This document shows, one piece after another, positions 42,915 through 51,660 of a stretch of 64,000 nt of DNA. Both the position numbers and the translations under genes were made by a program. The stretch comes from JAWLHJ01 sp039587535 (GTDB lineage: Bacteria > Gemmatimonadota > Gemmatimonadetes > Longimicrobiales > Gaopeijiaceae), in assembly GCA_039587535.1 (NCBI GenBank), contig JBDHIF010000004.1, forward strand, positions 59,243 through 123,242. The letters run 5' to 3'. Within the stretch, counting starts at the first letter, position 1; each line of letters opens with the position of its first letter. The notes below the pieces were generated by a model that was not told the origin of the DNA, searched no databases, and was given only the letters and a program-made list of their open reading frames with translations.

Positions 42915-43106
42915 CTAAACGGAACAGGTCATGTCCTGTGCACAGCACATGGGCGACTTGATCATGCCGTGACCCTCGGGGCATTTCGAGACTGCAACAG
43001 ATCCCCCGTCCGGCTTCGTGATCGTTTCGTGGACGAGCTCGCTGTCGCACTTCGCGCAGGTCATGTTGACGCTCATGCCGCACTTGTCACAGGTGTACGT
43101 CGCCAT
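42915..43106 (-). CDS. Small zinc-ribbon protein
   Basis: A 63-residue cytoplasmic protein with C-D-K-C, C-A-K-C and M-C-C-A-Q-D-M-T-C clusters, so probably one or two structural zinc sites. GGAG lies eight bases before the ATG. It is a single gene between the site-2 protease and the amidase operon, with 135 bases upstream of the protease start. I do not recognise a function; nucleic-acid or protein binding is the usual role of such ribbons. Confidence 0.8.
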   Translation of the reverse strand: MATYTCDKCGMSVNMTCAKCDSELVHETITKPDGGSVAVSKCPEGHGMIKSPMCCAQDMTCSV

Positions 43107-43316
43107 GGGGCAGACTCCGGTTCATGCTGAAAGGGTCGATGGTGCGATGAGTCGATGGTGTCTGATTTGAACGGGATCCCCTCCGGCATACAAGTGTCCG
43201 CGAAAGGCCGCACCGACGCCGTTGCTTCCTCCTAGCCGTGCACAGCGGTAGAAAGCGCCGGGGTTGATGCCGTGACCAGCCGCAGCCGAGGGTACGGACC
43301 CGGGCACGGCCCCACC

Positions 43317-44939
43317 TCACCCCTCCAGAGCCGCCGCCACCCTCAGGACCTCCCCGTCCGACCAAGGCCTGCCGACGATCTGCGTCCCGAGCGGCAGCCC
43401 GGTCCGCCCCGCCCCGAAAGGCACGCTCACGGCCGGCCAACCCAGGGCGTTGAACGGGTTGGTGTAGCGGGTGGACGCGGCCACCCCCAGCGCGGGCGCA
43501 GTCTGCGGCTGGCAAGGGGTGCTCAGGACGTCCACGCGCCCCCAGAGCCGACTCCAGCGGGCACGAAGCTCGGCCCGGAGACGCTGAGCCTGCATCAGAT
43601 CCTCGAAACCGTAAGCAAATGCGCCGACCAGGCGCCCTCTGCAGAACCGCCCGTAATCCTCGTAGTGCTCCCGCAAGGACCGGGCGTGAAACGAAGCCGC
43701 CTCCACCGCCAGGATCAGAGCGGAAACCCTCCACAAGACATGCATGTCGGACAGGTCGACGTCGACGAGCTCCGCCCCCATCACGCGGAGGCGCTCGTTG
43801 CCGTCACGCCAGGCTGCCATCGCTTCGTCCGAACCCATCTCCTGGCCCAGGCCGTCGGACGACATGACACCGACCCGAACCCCCTCCAGCGGTGCCGTCC
43901 CGGCGGGCCAGGGATGTGCCGGGCCGCGGTAGGTGCTCCAGGCGCGTGTGCGGTTGTCCCTGGAGTCCTGGCCACAGAGCACCTCCAGAACCAGGCTGGC
44001 GTCCTCGACATGCCGGGTCAGCGGCCCCACATGGTCCAAGGACCACGCCAGCGGCACGCAGCCGGCAAGACTTGCCCGGCCGAAGGTGGGCTTATGGCCG
44101 ACGACCCCGCACAGGGCGGCCGGGATGCGGATGGACCCGCCCGTGTCGGTCCCTAACGCGGCATACACGCACCCCGATGCCACGGCGGCGGCAGACCCAC
44201 TGCTCGACCCACCCGCGTCGTGTGCGGGATCCCAGGGATTCCGGGTCGGCCCGTAGTGCGGGTTGGTCGAGCCGGGCCAGTATGCGAACTCGGAGAGGCA
44301 CGTCTTTCCCACGATCACGGCGCCGGCCTCGCGCAGGTTCGTGACGGCGGCGGCGTCCGTGTCCCGCACTGTGTCCGACCGGACGATCGATCCGGCGGTG
44401 GTGGCCGTTCCCTTCATGTCGAAGAGGTCCTTGGCGGCCACCGGAATTCCGTGGAGTGCACCTCGGTACGTGCCCCGAACGATCTCGGCCTCCGCTCGGC
44501 GGGCAGCCTCCATGGCCTCATCGGCCAGGACGGTCTGGAAGAGGTTCAGAGCTCGATCCTGAGTCGTGATCCTGGCCAGCGCCCGCTCCGTGAGCTCCAC
44601 CGGGCTGACCTCCTTCCGCCGCACCAGGTCAGCTACCTCGGACAGTCGCGAGGGCATACCGTCTTCGAAAGCGTCGACCCGTCCGACCGATGCCGAGCCC
44701 GAGCGCTCGCGCACTGAGCCCTCGGGCTCGTCGGCGCCTCGGAGATCGTCCGAGCTCCCTTCCACCATGGTGGGTGACCATCGTGCCAGGAAGTCAGGAA
44801 GGCTCGAGCCTTCCACGGTCGAGAGAACCTCACGTGCTTCGGCGACCCGGTCGAGGTATCCGTCGGCCTCGAGCCGCTGCAGATCCTCATCCGTGGCGGG
44901 GATCCCCGCCGCCGCGAGATTCGCCCGCAAGCGGTCCAT
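43317..44939 (-). CDS. Amidase-signature family hydrolase with N-terminal extension
   Basis: A 540-residue amidase. The Ser-cisSer-Lys triad is readable: K170 in V-A-A-K-D-L-F-D, S245 in G-G-S-S-S-G-S and S269 in G-T-D-T-G-G-S-I-R. Members cut amides, aminoacyl bonds or aryl amides. The first 95 residues are an unusual helical extension (L-R-A-N-L-A-A-A-G-I-P-A-T, then E-A-D-G-Y-L-D-R-V) that recalls small GatC/AtzG-like partner subunits. A fusion with such a partner is therefore possible, but this is only a resemblance. There is no signal peptide. AGGAGG precedes the ATG. It is the last gene of a minus-strand operon with the acetamidase-like and DUF1028 genes. Confidence 0.88.
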   Translation of the reverse strand: MDRLRANLAAAGIPATDEDLQRLEADGYLDRVAEAREVLSTVEGSSLPDFLARWSPTMVEGSSDDLRGADEPEGSVRERSGSASVGRVDAFEDGMPSRLSEVADLVRRKEVSPVELTERALARITTQDRALNLFQTVLADEAMEAARRAEAEIVRGTYRGALHGIPVAAKDLFDMKGTATTAGSIVRSDTVRDTDAAAVTNLREAGAVIVGKTCLSEFAYWPGSTNPHYGPTRNPWDPAHDAGGSSSGSAAAVASGCVYAALGTDTGGSIRIPAALCGVVGHKPTFGRASLAGCVPLAWSLDHVGPLTRHVEDASLVLEVLCGQDSRDNRTRAWSTYRGPAHPWPAGTAPLEGVRVGVMSSDGLGQEMGSDEAMAAWRDGNERLRVMGAELVDVDLSDMHVLWRVSALILAVEAASFHARSLREHYEDYGRFCRGRLVGAFAYGFEDLMQAQRLRAELRARWSRLWGRVDVLSTPCQPQTAPALGVAASTRYTNPFNALGWPAVSVPFGAGRTGLPLGTQIVGRPWSDGEVLRVAAALEG

Positions 44940-44971
44940 CAGAACCCCCTCGCCTCCTGCGTCCTGGTCTC

Positions 44972-46012
44972 CTACGAGCCCCACCCCAGGACCTCCTTGG
45001 GCATATGCATCGCGACCAGAACGTGCGGCACGTCGACCACCTCGGCGATCTTCAGGTCCCCAGCGAGGGAACACAGCATATACGCCTCCTCGGCGGTCAA
45101 CCCGTGCTCGGCCACGAGATAGTCGATCATGTACTCCGTCGCCTTCCGCGCGGCCTCGTCCAGGGTCAAACCGAAAGCCGTCACGGCGTAGACGTCGTCG
45201 GTCTCGTACTCGGGCTCGGGAGGCGTCCGGCCGCCCTCCAGAACCTCCACTCGGTATCGGATCCGCATGCCGGCTTCGATGGCCGTGCCCGAGACCTCTC
45301 CATCTCCCTGCGCGGCGTGCGTGTCCCCGATGGAAAAAAGGGCTCCTTCGACGAAGACGGGGAAGTACACGGTCGTGCCGACGCCGATGTGGCGGTTGTC
45401 CATGTTTCCACCGTTGGCCCGGGGCGGGATCGTGGTAAGCATGGAGTCCGTGGCCGGTGCCACCGCCATGACGCCGGGGAACGGGTTCAATGGCACAGAG
45501 ATCCGGTCGTTGAACCGTGTGTGGGTAGCCCCCGGCTCGATCTCGAAGGCCCTGTAGTATGGCTCGGTGAATCGGTCCGCGAGGTAGCCGAAGCCGGGGA
45601 CAATGGCCGACCAGCCCCAATCGTCCACCTCAATGTCCAGGAGCGTGACGGCGAGGACATCCCCTGGCGAGGCCCCCTCCACGAAGACGGGGCCCGTCAA
45701 TGGATGGATCGGATCGAAGTCCAGGGTCGCGACTTCGTCCACCGTCGACTCGGGCGTGAACTGACCATCCGAGGCCTCCATTGTGGAGACCTCCACCACC
45801 GCACCTGACGGTACCCGCGCCACCGGCTCGATCGTGGCGCTGAAGCGGGCATGAGTCTGGTCGGAGGAAAGGACCACGTCCGGCTCCGGAATCGGTTCTG
45901 CGGCGGGACGCGCCTCCGGCGCCGCTTCGTCACCGCTCCCGGGTGAGCACGCGGTGGCCAGCAACACGATCATCCCGACGGCGGCTCCGAGCCCCACGAC
46001 GCGCCGAGTCAT
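44972..46012 (-). CDS. Exported acetamidase/formamidase-family lipoprotein
   Basis: A 346-residue protein of the FmdA/AmdA family (beta-sandwich amidases of formamide, acetamide or related small amides). The N-terminus is a lipobox signal (A-T-A-C near 20-23), which places it in the periplasm or outer membrane, unlike the cytoplasmic FmdA of methylotrophs. Core motifs are P-L-T-G-P-V-F-V-E-G-A-S-P-G-D-V-L-A-V, H-I-G-V-G-T-T-V-Y-F-P-V and G-D-T-H-A-A-Q-G-D-G-E. The start ATG overlaps the preceding stop (TGATG), so it is translationally coupled to the DUF1028 gene. Confidence 0.88.
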   Translation of the reverse strand: MTRRVVGLGAAVGMIVLLATACSPGSGDEAAPEARPAAEPIPEPDVVLSSDQTHARFSATIEPVARVPSGAVVEVSTMEASDGQFTPESTVDEVATLDFDPIHPLTGPVFVEGASPGDVLAVTLLDIEVDDWGWSAIVPGFGYLADRFTEPYYRAFEIEPGATHTRFNDRISVPLNPFPGVMAVAPATDSMLTTIPPRANGGNMDNRHIGVGTTVYFPVFVEGALFSIGDTHAAQGDGEVSGTAIEAGMRIRYRVEVLEGGRTPPEPEYETDDVYAVTAFGLTLDEAARKATEYMIDYLVAEHGLTAEEAYMLCSLAGDLKIAEVVDVPHVLVAMHMPKEVLGWGS

Positions 46013-46878
46013 CAGCGCACCCCCAGGCCGAGCGTCCCCATGCCTCCACCGGCCTTCCAAGCGTCGTATCTCATGCGCAGAGTCGCGACCGGGCTCGGAT
46101 TCTCGTCTGGGGCCGTGTTCTCGTCGTCCACGTCGATGAACAGGGTGTAATCTCCATCGGAGTGGCCGTCCCCGACCATGTCTCCCGGTCTGGCGGCGGC
46201 GATGTAAGCCACGTGCGCGGTCCGGTGCGTGCAGTCCATCTCGGTCTCCGGCACCGGATCCGTCCGGCATGAGCAGCGGGCGTCACCCCCGTTGTAGTCG
46301 GCGGCCTCCATGGCGGCCATCACCCGATCCGTGACCGTTCCCTCGGCGGCGAGGAATGCGTCCACCGCGGCCGTCACCACGCGATCGGACTCGAGGATGT
46401 TCCCCTGCACCGCGAAGTAGATCCCTTCGTGGCGCACCTCACTCTGGACGGCGAGGGCCGCGTACCCGTTCCCGGTCCCCGAGAAGCCGGCCATCCGGCC
46501 TCGGAGGTCGACGATACCGAACTGCCGCCGCTGGATGTCCGGATCCTCCTTGAGCATGTCGAGGATGTCGTCGGGGTCGGTACCGGCCTGCAGCTCGCGG
46601 AAGATGAGCATCTGGTTCGCCCGGCTGGAGTCGACACCGGCCTGCGCAGCGGCGACGCCCACGCCGGGCACCACGATGGCCTGAATGCTCATGAGTCCCC
46701 CTCGGCTTCGAAGCCCCTCGGCGGAGACGCACGTGGCAGAGGCGATGACCACCACCCCCGTATTGCTGTCAACGGCGACGATGGACCAGGTCGCCGAGGC
46801 GGGCGACGGCATGAACGCGAACACCAGCATGGCGGCCATGCCCGCGGCGAAGGTTCGGAGGGAAGGGGCGTTGCTCAT
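46012..46878 (-). CDS. Secreted DUF1028 protein, first gene of amidase operon
   Basis: A 288-residue exported protein with a signal peptide ending S-A-S-A just before T-W-S-I-V-A-V-D. If cleaved there, the mature protein begins with Thr, as expected of an Ntn-hydrolase nucleophile; this is an inference. Further DUF1028 markers are S-A-T-C-V-S-A-E-G, G-V-G-V-A-A-A-Q-A-G-V-D-S and F-A-V-Q-G-N-I-L-E-S. A Cys-rich patch (D-A-R-C-S-C-R-T) near residue 200 is unusual. It is the only gene of the operon with its own upstream promoter space. It heads the run DUF1028, acetamidase/formamidase-like, amidase, suggesting a joint role in amide breakdown. Confidence 0.87.
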   Translation of the reverse strand: MSNAPSLRTFAAGMAAMLVFAFMPSPASATWSIVAVDSNTGVVVIASATCVSAEGLRSRGGLMSIQAIVVPGVGVAAAQAGVDSSRANQMLIFRELQAGTDPDDILDMLKEDPDIQRRQFGIVDLRGRMAGFSGTGNGYAALAVQSEVRHEGIYFAVQGNILESDRVVTAAVDAFLAAEGTVTDRVMAAMEAADYNGGDARCSCRTDPVPETEMDCTHRTAHVAYIAAARPGDMVGDGHSDGDYTLFIDVDDENTAPDENPSPVATLRMRYDAWKAGGGMGTLGLGVR

Positions 46879-47072
46879 GGCGGCGATCTCCTACGAATCG
46901 GGTTCACGGTTCCGACCGGCGACGCGTCTCGGCCGGAAGCCTCGAGAGGGGCTCCCCGAGCGGCGCGCAGACAGTATAGTGCGCTCCTGGGCATCACGCT
47001 CGCACCCCTTCCCGGCCATCCGGACAGAGGAACCGCACCCTGAACGCACTCCTGCTGGGCATCCTCGGCTAC

Positions 47073-48428
47073 GTGCTGGCGCAGCTCGTCGTCGGCATCG
47101 TCGTCTCCCGCAGAATCCACACGGAGACGGACTACCTCGTCGCCGGCCGGTCCCTAGGCCCCGTGCTCGCCACGTTCACCGTCTTCGCGACGTGGTTCGG
47201 GGCCGAGACGTGCATTGCGGCCGCGGGCGCGATCTACGAGCACGGGCTGGCGGGAGGATCCCACGATCCGTTCGGATACGCAATCTGCATTATCCTGACG
47301 GGCCTCATCTTCGCCGTTCCGCTCTGGCGCCTCCGGCTCACCACGCTGGCCGACATCTTCCGCCTCCGCTTCGACGCGTCGGTGGAGCGCGCCGCGGTGC
47401 TGCTGATGGTGCCGACCTCGCTCTTCTGGGCGGCGGCGCAGATCCGCGCGTTCGGCCAGGTGCTCTCCTCCGCGTCGGGCCTGGAGATCGAGATCACCGT
47501 CGCCATCGCCGCCACCGTGGTCATCGCCTACACGATCGCCGGCGGGCTCCTGGCCGACGCGTGGACCGACCTCATCCAGGGGATCGCCCTGATCGTGGGA
47601 CTCGGCGCGATCGGGTGGGCGGTGCTGCGCAGCGAGGGCACCGCGGTCTTCGCGGAGATCGACCCGACCCGCCTCGCCATCCTCGGAGCGGAGTCCCGGC
47701 CCCTCCTGGAGATCGTCGAGGAGTGGGCGGTACCGATCGTGGGGTCGATGGTGGCGGCGGAGGTGGTCGCCCGGATGATCGCCGCGCGCTCCCCCCGCAT
47801 CGCGCGCAACGCCACCGTCGTCGCGGGCTTCTCCTATCTCATGATCGGGCTGATTCCCGTCGCCCTCGGTCTGGTGGGCTCAGTGCTTCTGCCGGACCTC
47901 GCCGAGCCGGAGCAGATCCTCCCGCTACTGGCCGCCGAGTACCTCCCGACCTTCCTCTACGTCGTCTTCGCAGGGGCGCTCGTGTCGGCGATTCTCTCGA
48001 CCGTCGACAGCGCACTGCTGGTCGCGGGCGGACTCGTCTCCCACAACGTGGTCGTTCAGCTCCGGCCGGGCCTGAGCGAGGCCGCCAAGGTGCGGATCGC
48101 GCGGGTGGCCGTCGCGGTCTTCGGCGTCCTCGCCTACGTCATGGCGCTCCGGGCCGAGCGCGTGTACGGCCTCGTCGAGGAGGCCTCGTCGTTCGGGAGC
48201 GCCGGTATCGTGACGGTCGTGGCGTTCGGCCTGTTCACCAGGATCGGTGGGCGAGGAAGCGCGCTTGCGGCCCTCCTGGCGGGCGTCGGCGTATGGATCG
48301 TCGGCGCCTATGTCGTCGGGGTACCCTACCCATACATCTCCTCCCTCGCCGCGGCGGTCGCCGCCTACCTCCTCGCGGCGATCGGCGGATCCCGGGCGGA
48401 GGGAGTCCTGAGTCCGGCATCGACCTGA
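47073..48428 (+). CDS. Sodium:solute symporter (SSS family)
   Basis: At least 451 residues. It has many helices and the SSS markers T-D-Y-L-V-A-G-R-S-L-G at about 17-27 and W-F-G-A-E-T-C. A-Y-T-I-A-G-G-L-L-A-D-A-W-T-D is near 160, and V-F-A-G-A-L-V-S-A-I-L-S-T-V-D-S-A-L-L is near 300. It couples Na+ entry to uptake of an unknown solute. The annotated start is GTG at 47073. However, the frame is open upstream, and a CTG at 47040 has GAGG in reach and would complete the first helix (N-A-L-L-L-G-I-L-G-Y). It lies 50 bases before the N-ATPase operon, and the two sodium systems may be functionally linked. The solute is not assigned. Confidence 0.85.
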   Translation: MLAQLVVGIVVSRRIHTETDYLVAGRSLGPVLATFTVFATWFGAETCIAAAGAIYEHGLAGGSHDPFGYAICIILTGLIFAVPLWRLRLTTLADIFRLRFDASVERAAVLLMVPTSLFWAAAQIRAFGQVLSSASGLEIEITVAIAATVVIAYTIAGGLLADAWTDLIQGIALIVGLGAIGWAVLRSEGTAVFAEIDPTRLAILGAESRPLLEIVEEWAVPIVGSMVAAEVVARMIAARSPRIARNATVVAGFSYLMIGLIPVALGLVGSVLLPDLAEPEQILPLLAAEYLPTFLYVVFAGALVSAILSTVDSALLVAGGLVSHNVVVQLRPGLSEAAKVRIARVAVAVFGVLAYVMALRAERVYGLVEEASSFGSAGIVTVVAFGLFTRIGGRGSALAALLAGVGVWIVGAYVVGVPYPYISSLAAAVAAYLLAAIGGSRAEGVLSPAST

Positions 48429-48477
48429 GGAACCGGTCCACCCGTGTTGCGCGCCCGACGCGAACGTTCGAGCATCC

Positions 48478-49944
48478 ATGCATGAAGCAAGCTCGCTCCC
48501 CCGCTCCGAGGTCCCCCGCGCCGCGCCTTCGGCCATGAGCTGGGGGCACGTGGTCGCCGTGCGGGGGAGCGTCGTGGACGTCCGTTTCCCGGAGCGGCTG
48601 CCTGAGCTGTATCACCTCCTTCGGGCGGGCCTCGAGGGCGAGATCGCCATCGAGGTCCTGAGCCAGCGCAGCGAGGAGGTCGTGCGGGGTATCGCGCTCA
48701 CCTCCACCCGTGGACTCGGACGCGGGTCCCCCGTGACCGACACGGGCAAGCCGCTCGACGTGCCGGTGGGACGGGCGCTCCTCGGGCGTGCGGTGAACTT
48801 GTTCGGGGAGCCCATCGACGAGTTGGGGCCCATCGACCTCCAGGAGCGACGGTCCATCCACCGGCCGTCGGTACCTCTGGCCGACCTGGGCTCCAGCACC
48901 GAGATCCTGGAGACGGGGATCAAAGCCATCGACCTCCTCTCCCCCCTCGAGCGCGGGGGGAAGGTGGGGCTCTTCGGAGGCGCCGGCGTGGGCAAGACCG
49001 TCCTCATCATGGAGCTCATCCACAACATGGTCGCCCGCCACCGGGGGATGAGCCTCTTCTGCGGCATCGGCGAGAGGAATCGCGAAGCGGAGGAGCTGTA
49101 TCGGGAGCTCCAGGACGCCGGGGTGCTGGACGACACCGTGCTCGTGTTCGGGCAGATGGACGAGTCCCCGGGAGCACGCTTCCGCGTGGGCCATACGGGG
49201 CTCACCGTAGCCGAGTACTTCCGGGACGAGGCCCGCCAGGACGTCCTTCTCCTCATCGACAACATCTTCCGCTTCGTCCAGGCCGGACAGGAGGTCTCGG
49301 GCCTCATGGGCCAGCTTCCCTCCCGCCTCGGATATCAGCCGACCCTCGCCTCGGAGCTCGCCGAGTTGGAGGAGCGGATCGCCAGCACCCGGTCCGCGGC
49401 CATCACATCGGTCCAGGCGGTGTACGTGCCCGCGGACGATTTCACGGATCCGGCCATCACCCACGCGTTCACGCACCTGACGGCCAACGTCGTGCTCTCC
49501 CGGGACCGGGCGGCCCAGGGCTTCTATCCGGCCATCGATCCCCTGGAGTCGGTGTCGAAGATGCTCACGCCCCGCATCGTCGGGGACCGGCACTACCGGA
49601 TCGCGAGGAACGTGCGCGAGACGCTCGCCCACTACGGCGACCTGAAGGACATCATCGCGATGCTGGGACAGGAGGAACTCTCTACGGAGGATCAGGCGGT
49701 CGTGAACCGGGCGCGCCGGATCGAGCGCTTCCTCACCCAACCGTTCGAGGTGACCCGGCGCTTCAGCGGCCACGCAGGGCGCCTGGTGCCCCTGGCCGAT
49801 ACGTTGGACGGATGCGAGCGCATCCTGGCGGACGAGCTCTCCGAGACCCCCGAGCGCGCCCTGTACATGATCGGTGGCCTGGACGACGTGGACCGGGGTA
49901 AAGACCGTGCGGACACCACCGAGCCCGGGCACGACGACAAGTGA
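48478..49944 (+). CDS. atpD: N-ATPase (Na+-translocating F-type) subunit beta
   Basis: A 488-residue catalytic subunit. The P-loop is G-G-A-G-V-G-K-T at 167-174, followed by G-E-R-N-R-E-A-E-E-L and L-L-L-I-D-N-I-F-R-F (Walker B). The regulatory motif is E-E-L-S-T-E-D (family D-E-L-S-E-E-D). It is the first gene in the order D-C-Q-R-B-E-F-A-G, which defines N-ATPase operons rather than the standard F-ATPase order. The upstream ATG at 48478 is kept; an ATG at 48535 is an alternative, and neither has a strong ribosome site. A CGAACGTTCG palindrome lies at 48461-48470 just before it. Confidence 0.95.
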   Translation: MHEASSLPRSEVPRAAPSAMSWGHVVAVRGSVVDVRFPERLPELYHLLRAGLEGEIAIEVLSQRSEEVVRGIALTSTRGLGRGSPVTDTGKPLDVPVGRALLGRAVNLFGEPIDELGPIDLQERRSIHRPSVPLADLGSSTEILETGIKAIDLLSPLERGGKVGLFGGAGVGKTVLIMELIHNMVARHRGMSLFCGIGERNREAEELYRELQDAGVLDDTVLVFGQMDESPGARFRVGHTGLTVAEYFRDEARQDVLLLIDNIFRFVQAGQEVSGLMGQLPSRLGYQPTLASELAELEERIASTRSAAITSVQAVYVPADDFTDPAITHAFTHLTANVVLSRDRAAQGFYPAIDPLESVSKMLTPRIVGDRHYRIARNVRETLAHYGDLKDIIAMLGQEELSTEDQAVVNRARRIERFLTQPFEVTRRFSGHAGRLVPLADTLDGCERILADELSETPERALYMIGGLDDVDRGKDRADTTEPGHDDK

Positions 49945-50339
49945 AGATCGAGATCCTCCTCCCGTCCCGGATTCTCGCCTCCGACGACGTCTCCTCTGTG
50001 GTCGCCGAAGGCCATGAGGGCGCGTTCGGTATTCTCGAGCAACACATCGACTACGTGAGCCCGCTGGTTCCGGGCATCCTCACCCTCCGGCGGAGCGCCG
50101 ACGGCACGGAGAGGATCTTCGCCGTCGACGAGGGCACACTGGTGAAGGTGGGACCGGAAGTCCTCGTCTCGGTCCGGGACGCGGTGGAGGGAGACGATCT
50201 GGCCACCCTGCGAGACACGGTGGTACGGCGCTTCCGCAGGCTGGACGAGCGCGAGCGCCAGGCCAGGTCCGCCCTGGCCACGCTCGAGAGCCGGTTCATC
50301 CGGCGGTTCATCGAGCAGGTGCGGGAACTCCGTGGCTGA
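49941..50339 (+). CDS. atpC: N-ATPase subunit epsilon
   Basis: A 132-residue central-stalk subunit. The N-terminal beta-sandwich (G-H-E-G-A-F-G-I-L-E-Q-H-I-D-Y at about 24-38) and a C-terminal two-helix part (R-D-T-V-V-R-R-F-R-R, then R-F-I-E-Q) fit the family. The GTG start overlaps the beta-subunit stop (GTGA), the first of several coupled starts in the operon. Confidence 0.9.
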   Translation: MKIEILLPSRILASDDVSSVVAEGHEGAFGILEQHIDYVSPLVPGILTLRRSADGTERIFAVDEGTLVKVGPEVLVSVRDAVEGDDLATLRDTVVRRFRRLDERERQARSALATLESRFIRRFIEQVRELRG

Positions 50340-50664
50340 GCCGGGGAAGGACCGCCCGGACCGCGAGGAGCCGGAGCACCGCGATGTCTTCCAGCGCGAG
50401 CTCGCTGACAAGGCGAGGCGCAAGCTCCGGGCCCGTTCGGAGGGCGACCGTGGTATGTGGTTCGGCCTGGGCATGATGGGCCTCGTGGGCTGGTCGGTGG
50501 CAGTGCCCACCGTCCTGGGCATCGCCGTGGGCGTGTGGGTGGACGCCCACATGGAGGCCGGCGGAGACATCTCCTGGACGCTCACCGGTCTCGTCGTGGG
50601 CGTGTTCATAGGATGCCTCAACGCCTGGTTCTGGATCTCGCGCGAAATCGAGGATGGCCGCTGA
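50332..50664 (+). CDS. atpQ: N-ATPase accessory membrane protein AtpQ (gene-1 / AtpI-like)
   Basis: A 110-residue protein with an acidic/basic N-terminal stretch and two helices (G-M-M-G-L-V-G-W-S-V-A-V-P-T-V-L-G-I and L-V-V-G-V-F-I-G-C-L-N-A-W-F). This matches the AtpI/gene-1-type accessory subunit of N-ATPase operons, thought to help assemble the c-ring or supply Mg2+/Ca2+. The GTG start lies within the last codons of atpC. Confidence 0.85.
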   Translation: MAEPGKDRPDREEPEHRDVFQRELADKARRKLRARSEGDRGMWFGLGMMGLVGWSVAVPTVLGIAVGVWVDAHMEAGGDISWTLTGLVVGVFIGCLNAWFWISREIEDGR

Positions 50665-50960
50665 TGGACATGGTGCTCGGCTTCGCCCTCGGGCTCGCGA
50701 TCGGTGGCGCCTACTTCGGTGCGCTTTGGATCACGGTGCGCCGCATCCCGGACGCCGCACACCCGGGAGGGCTGGTGCTCGGGAGCTATCTGACCCGTCT
50801 GGCCGTAGCAGGCGCTGGCTTCTACGGTGTCCTGCGCCTGGGCGGCGCGGCGGGGCTGGTCGCCGCGCTGGTCGGCTTCCTGCTGATGCGGCATCTGCTC
50901 ATGCGTTGGGTCGGAGGAAGCGGCGAGGAATCCATGAACCCGGAGACCCCATGGAGCTGA
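50664..50960 (+). CDS. atpR: N-ATPase accessory membrane protein AtpR
   Basis: A 98-residue three-helix protein in the position and size expected of AtpR (TIGR03165-type F1F0 subunit 2), which occurs only in N-ATPase operons. It starts at ATG overlapping the atpQ stop (TGATG) and ends ten bases into atpB. Its role is not experimentally settled; help in c-ring formation is suggested for the family. Confidence 0.85.
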   Translation: MDMVLGFALGLAIGGAYFGALWITVRRIPDAAHPGGLVLGSYLTRLAVAGAGFYGVLRLGGAAGLVAALVGFLLMRHLLMRWVGGSGEESMNPETPWS

Positions 50961-51658
50961 CCCCGGATCAGGTCGTCTACTGGCAGTCGGGTTTCGTCAC
51001 GATCAACGCTACGCTCGTCTTCACATGGCTGACGATGGCGGTGATGGTCGTCGGGTCCTGGTTGGTGACCCGCTCGCTCGAGACCGGCCCGGAGATCGGG
51101 CGGGGCCAGGCCATCCTCGAGATCGTCGTCGTGCAGATCCGCGAGCAGATCGATCAGGCGGTCCCCGATGACCCGGATCGGTACCTCCCCTTCGTGGGAA
51201 CCCTCTTCCTGTTCATCGCCTTCTCCACGCTGCTCGGATCGATCCCGGGTATCCACGTCGTGGCGGCGTCCCTGTCCACGGCGGCCGCGCTCGCTGCGTG
51301 CGTGTTCGTCGCGGTCCCGCTCTTCGGGATCGCACGGGAGGGCGTCGGGAGATACCTCAAACACTACGTGCAGCCCAGCGTGTTCATGGCCCCGTTCCAC
51401 GTCATCGGCGAGCTGTCCCGGACGCTCGCGCTGGCCGTTCGCCTCTTCGGCAATCTGATGAGTGGGAAGGTGATCGTCGCCATTCTCCTCACCGTGGCGC
51501 CTTTCGTATTCCCCGCCCTGCTGGAGGCCTTCGGACTGCTCATCGGCATGATCCAGGCATACGTGTTCGCCGTGCTGGCCCTCGTCTACATCGCCTCGGG
51601 GACCCGCAGCGCGCGGCGCAACGAAGAATCCGACCCCATCGTCCAGACCCAGGAGTGA
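50951..51658 (+). CDS. atpB: N-ATPase subunit a
   Basis: A 235-residue stator channel subunit with about six helices. The essential Arg is R164 in L-A-V-R-L-F-G-N-L-M-S-G-K, and P-F-V-G-T-L-F-L-F-I-A is the earlier conserved helix. It carries the Na+ half-channels together with the c-ring. Confidence 0.93.
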   Translation: MELTPDQVVYWQSGFVTINATLVFTWLTMAVMVVGSWLVTRSLETGPEIGRGQAILEIVVVQIREQIDQAVPDDPDRYLPFVGTLFLFIAFSTLLGSIPGIHVVAASLSTAAALAACVFVAVPLFGIAREGVGRYLKHYVQPSVFMAPFHVIGELSRTLALAVRLFGNLMSGKVIVAILLTVAPFVFPALLEAFGLLIGMIQAYVFAVLALVYIASGTRSARRNEESDPIVQTQE

Positions 51659-51660
51659 AC

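Noticed and set aside
48461..48470. CGAACGTTCG palindrome as a LexA-type box
   Set aside because: It lacks the four-base spacer of the Gram-positive LexA site and stands alone; kept only as an unassigned dyad.
48235..49932. 565-codon minus-strand frame opposite atpD
   Set aside because: It is antisense to the clearly conserved beta subunit; long antisense frames are common in GC-rich genes and its translation has no family features.
49692..50894. 400-codon minus-strand frame opposite atpC/Q/R
   Set aside because: It is low-complexity and antisense to four overlapping conserved genes; no ribosome site.
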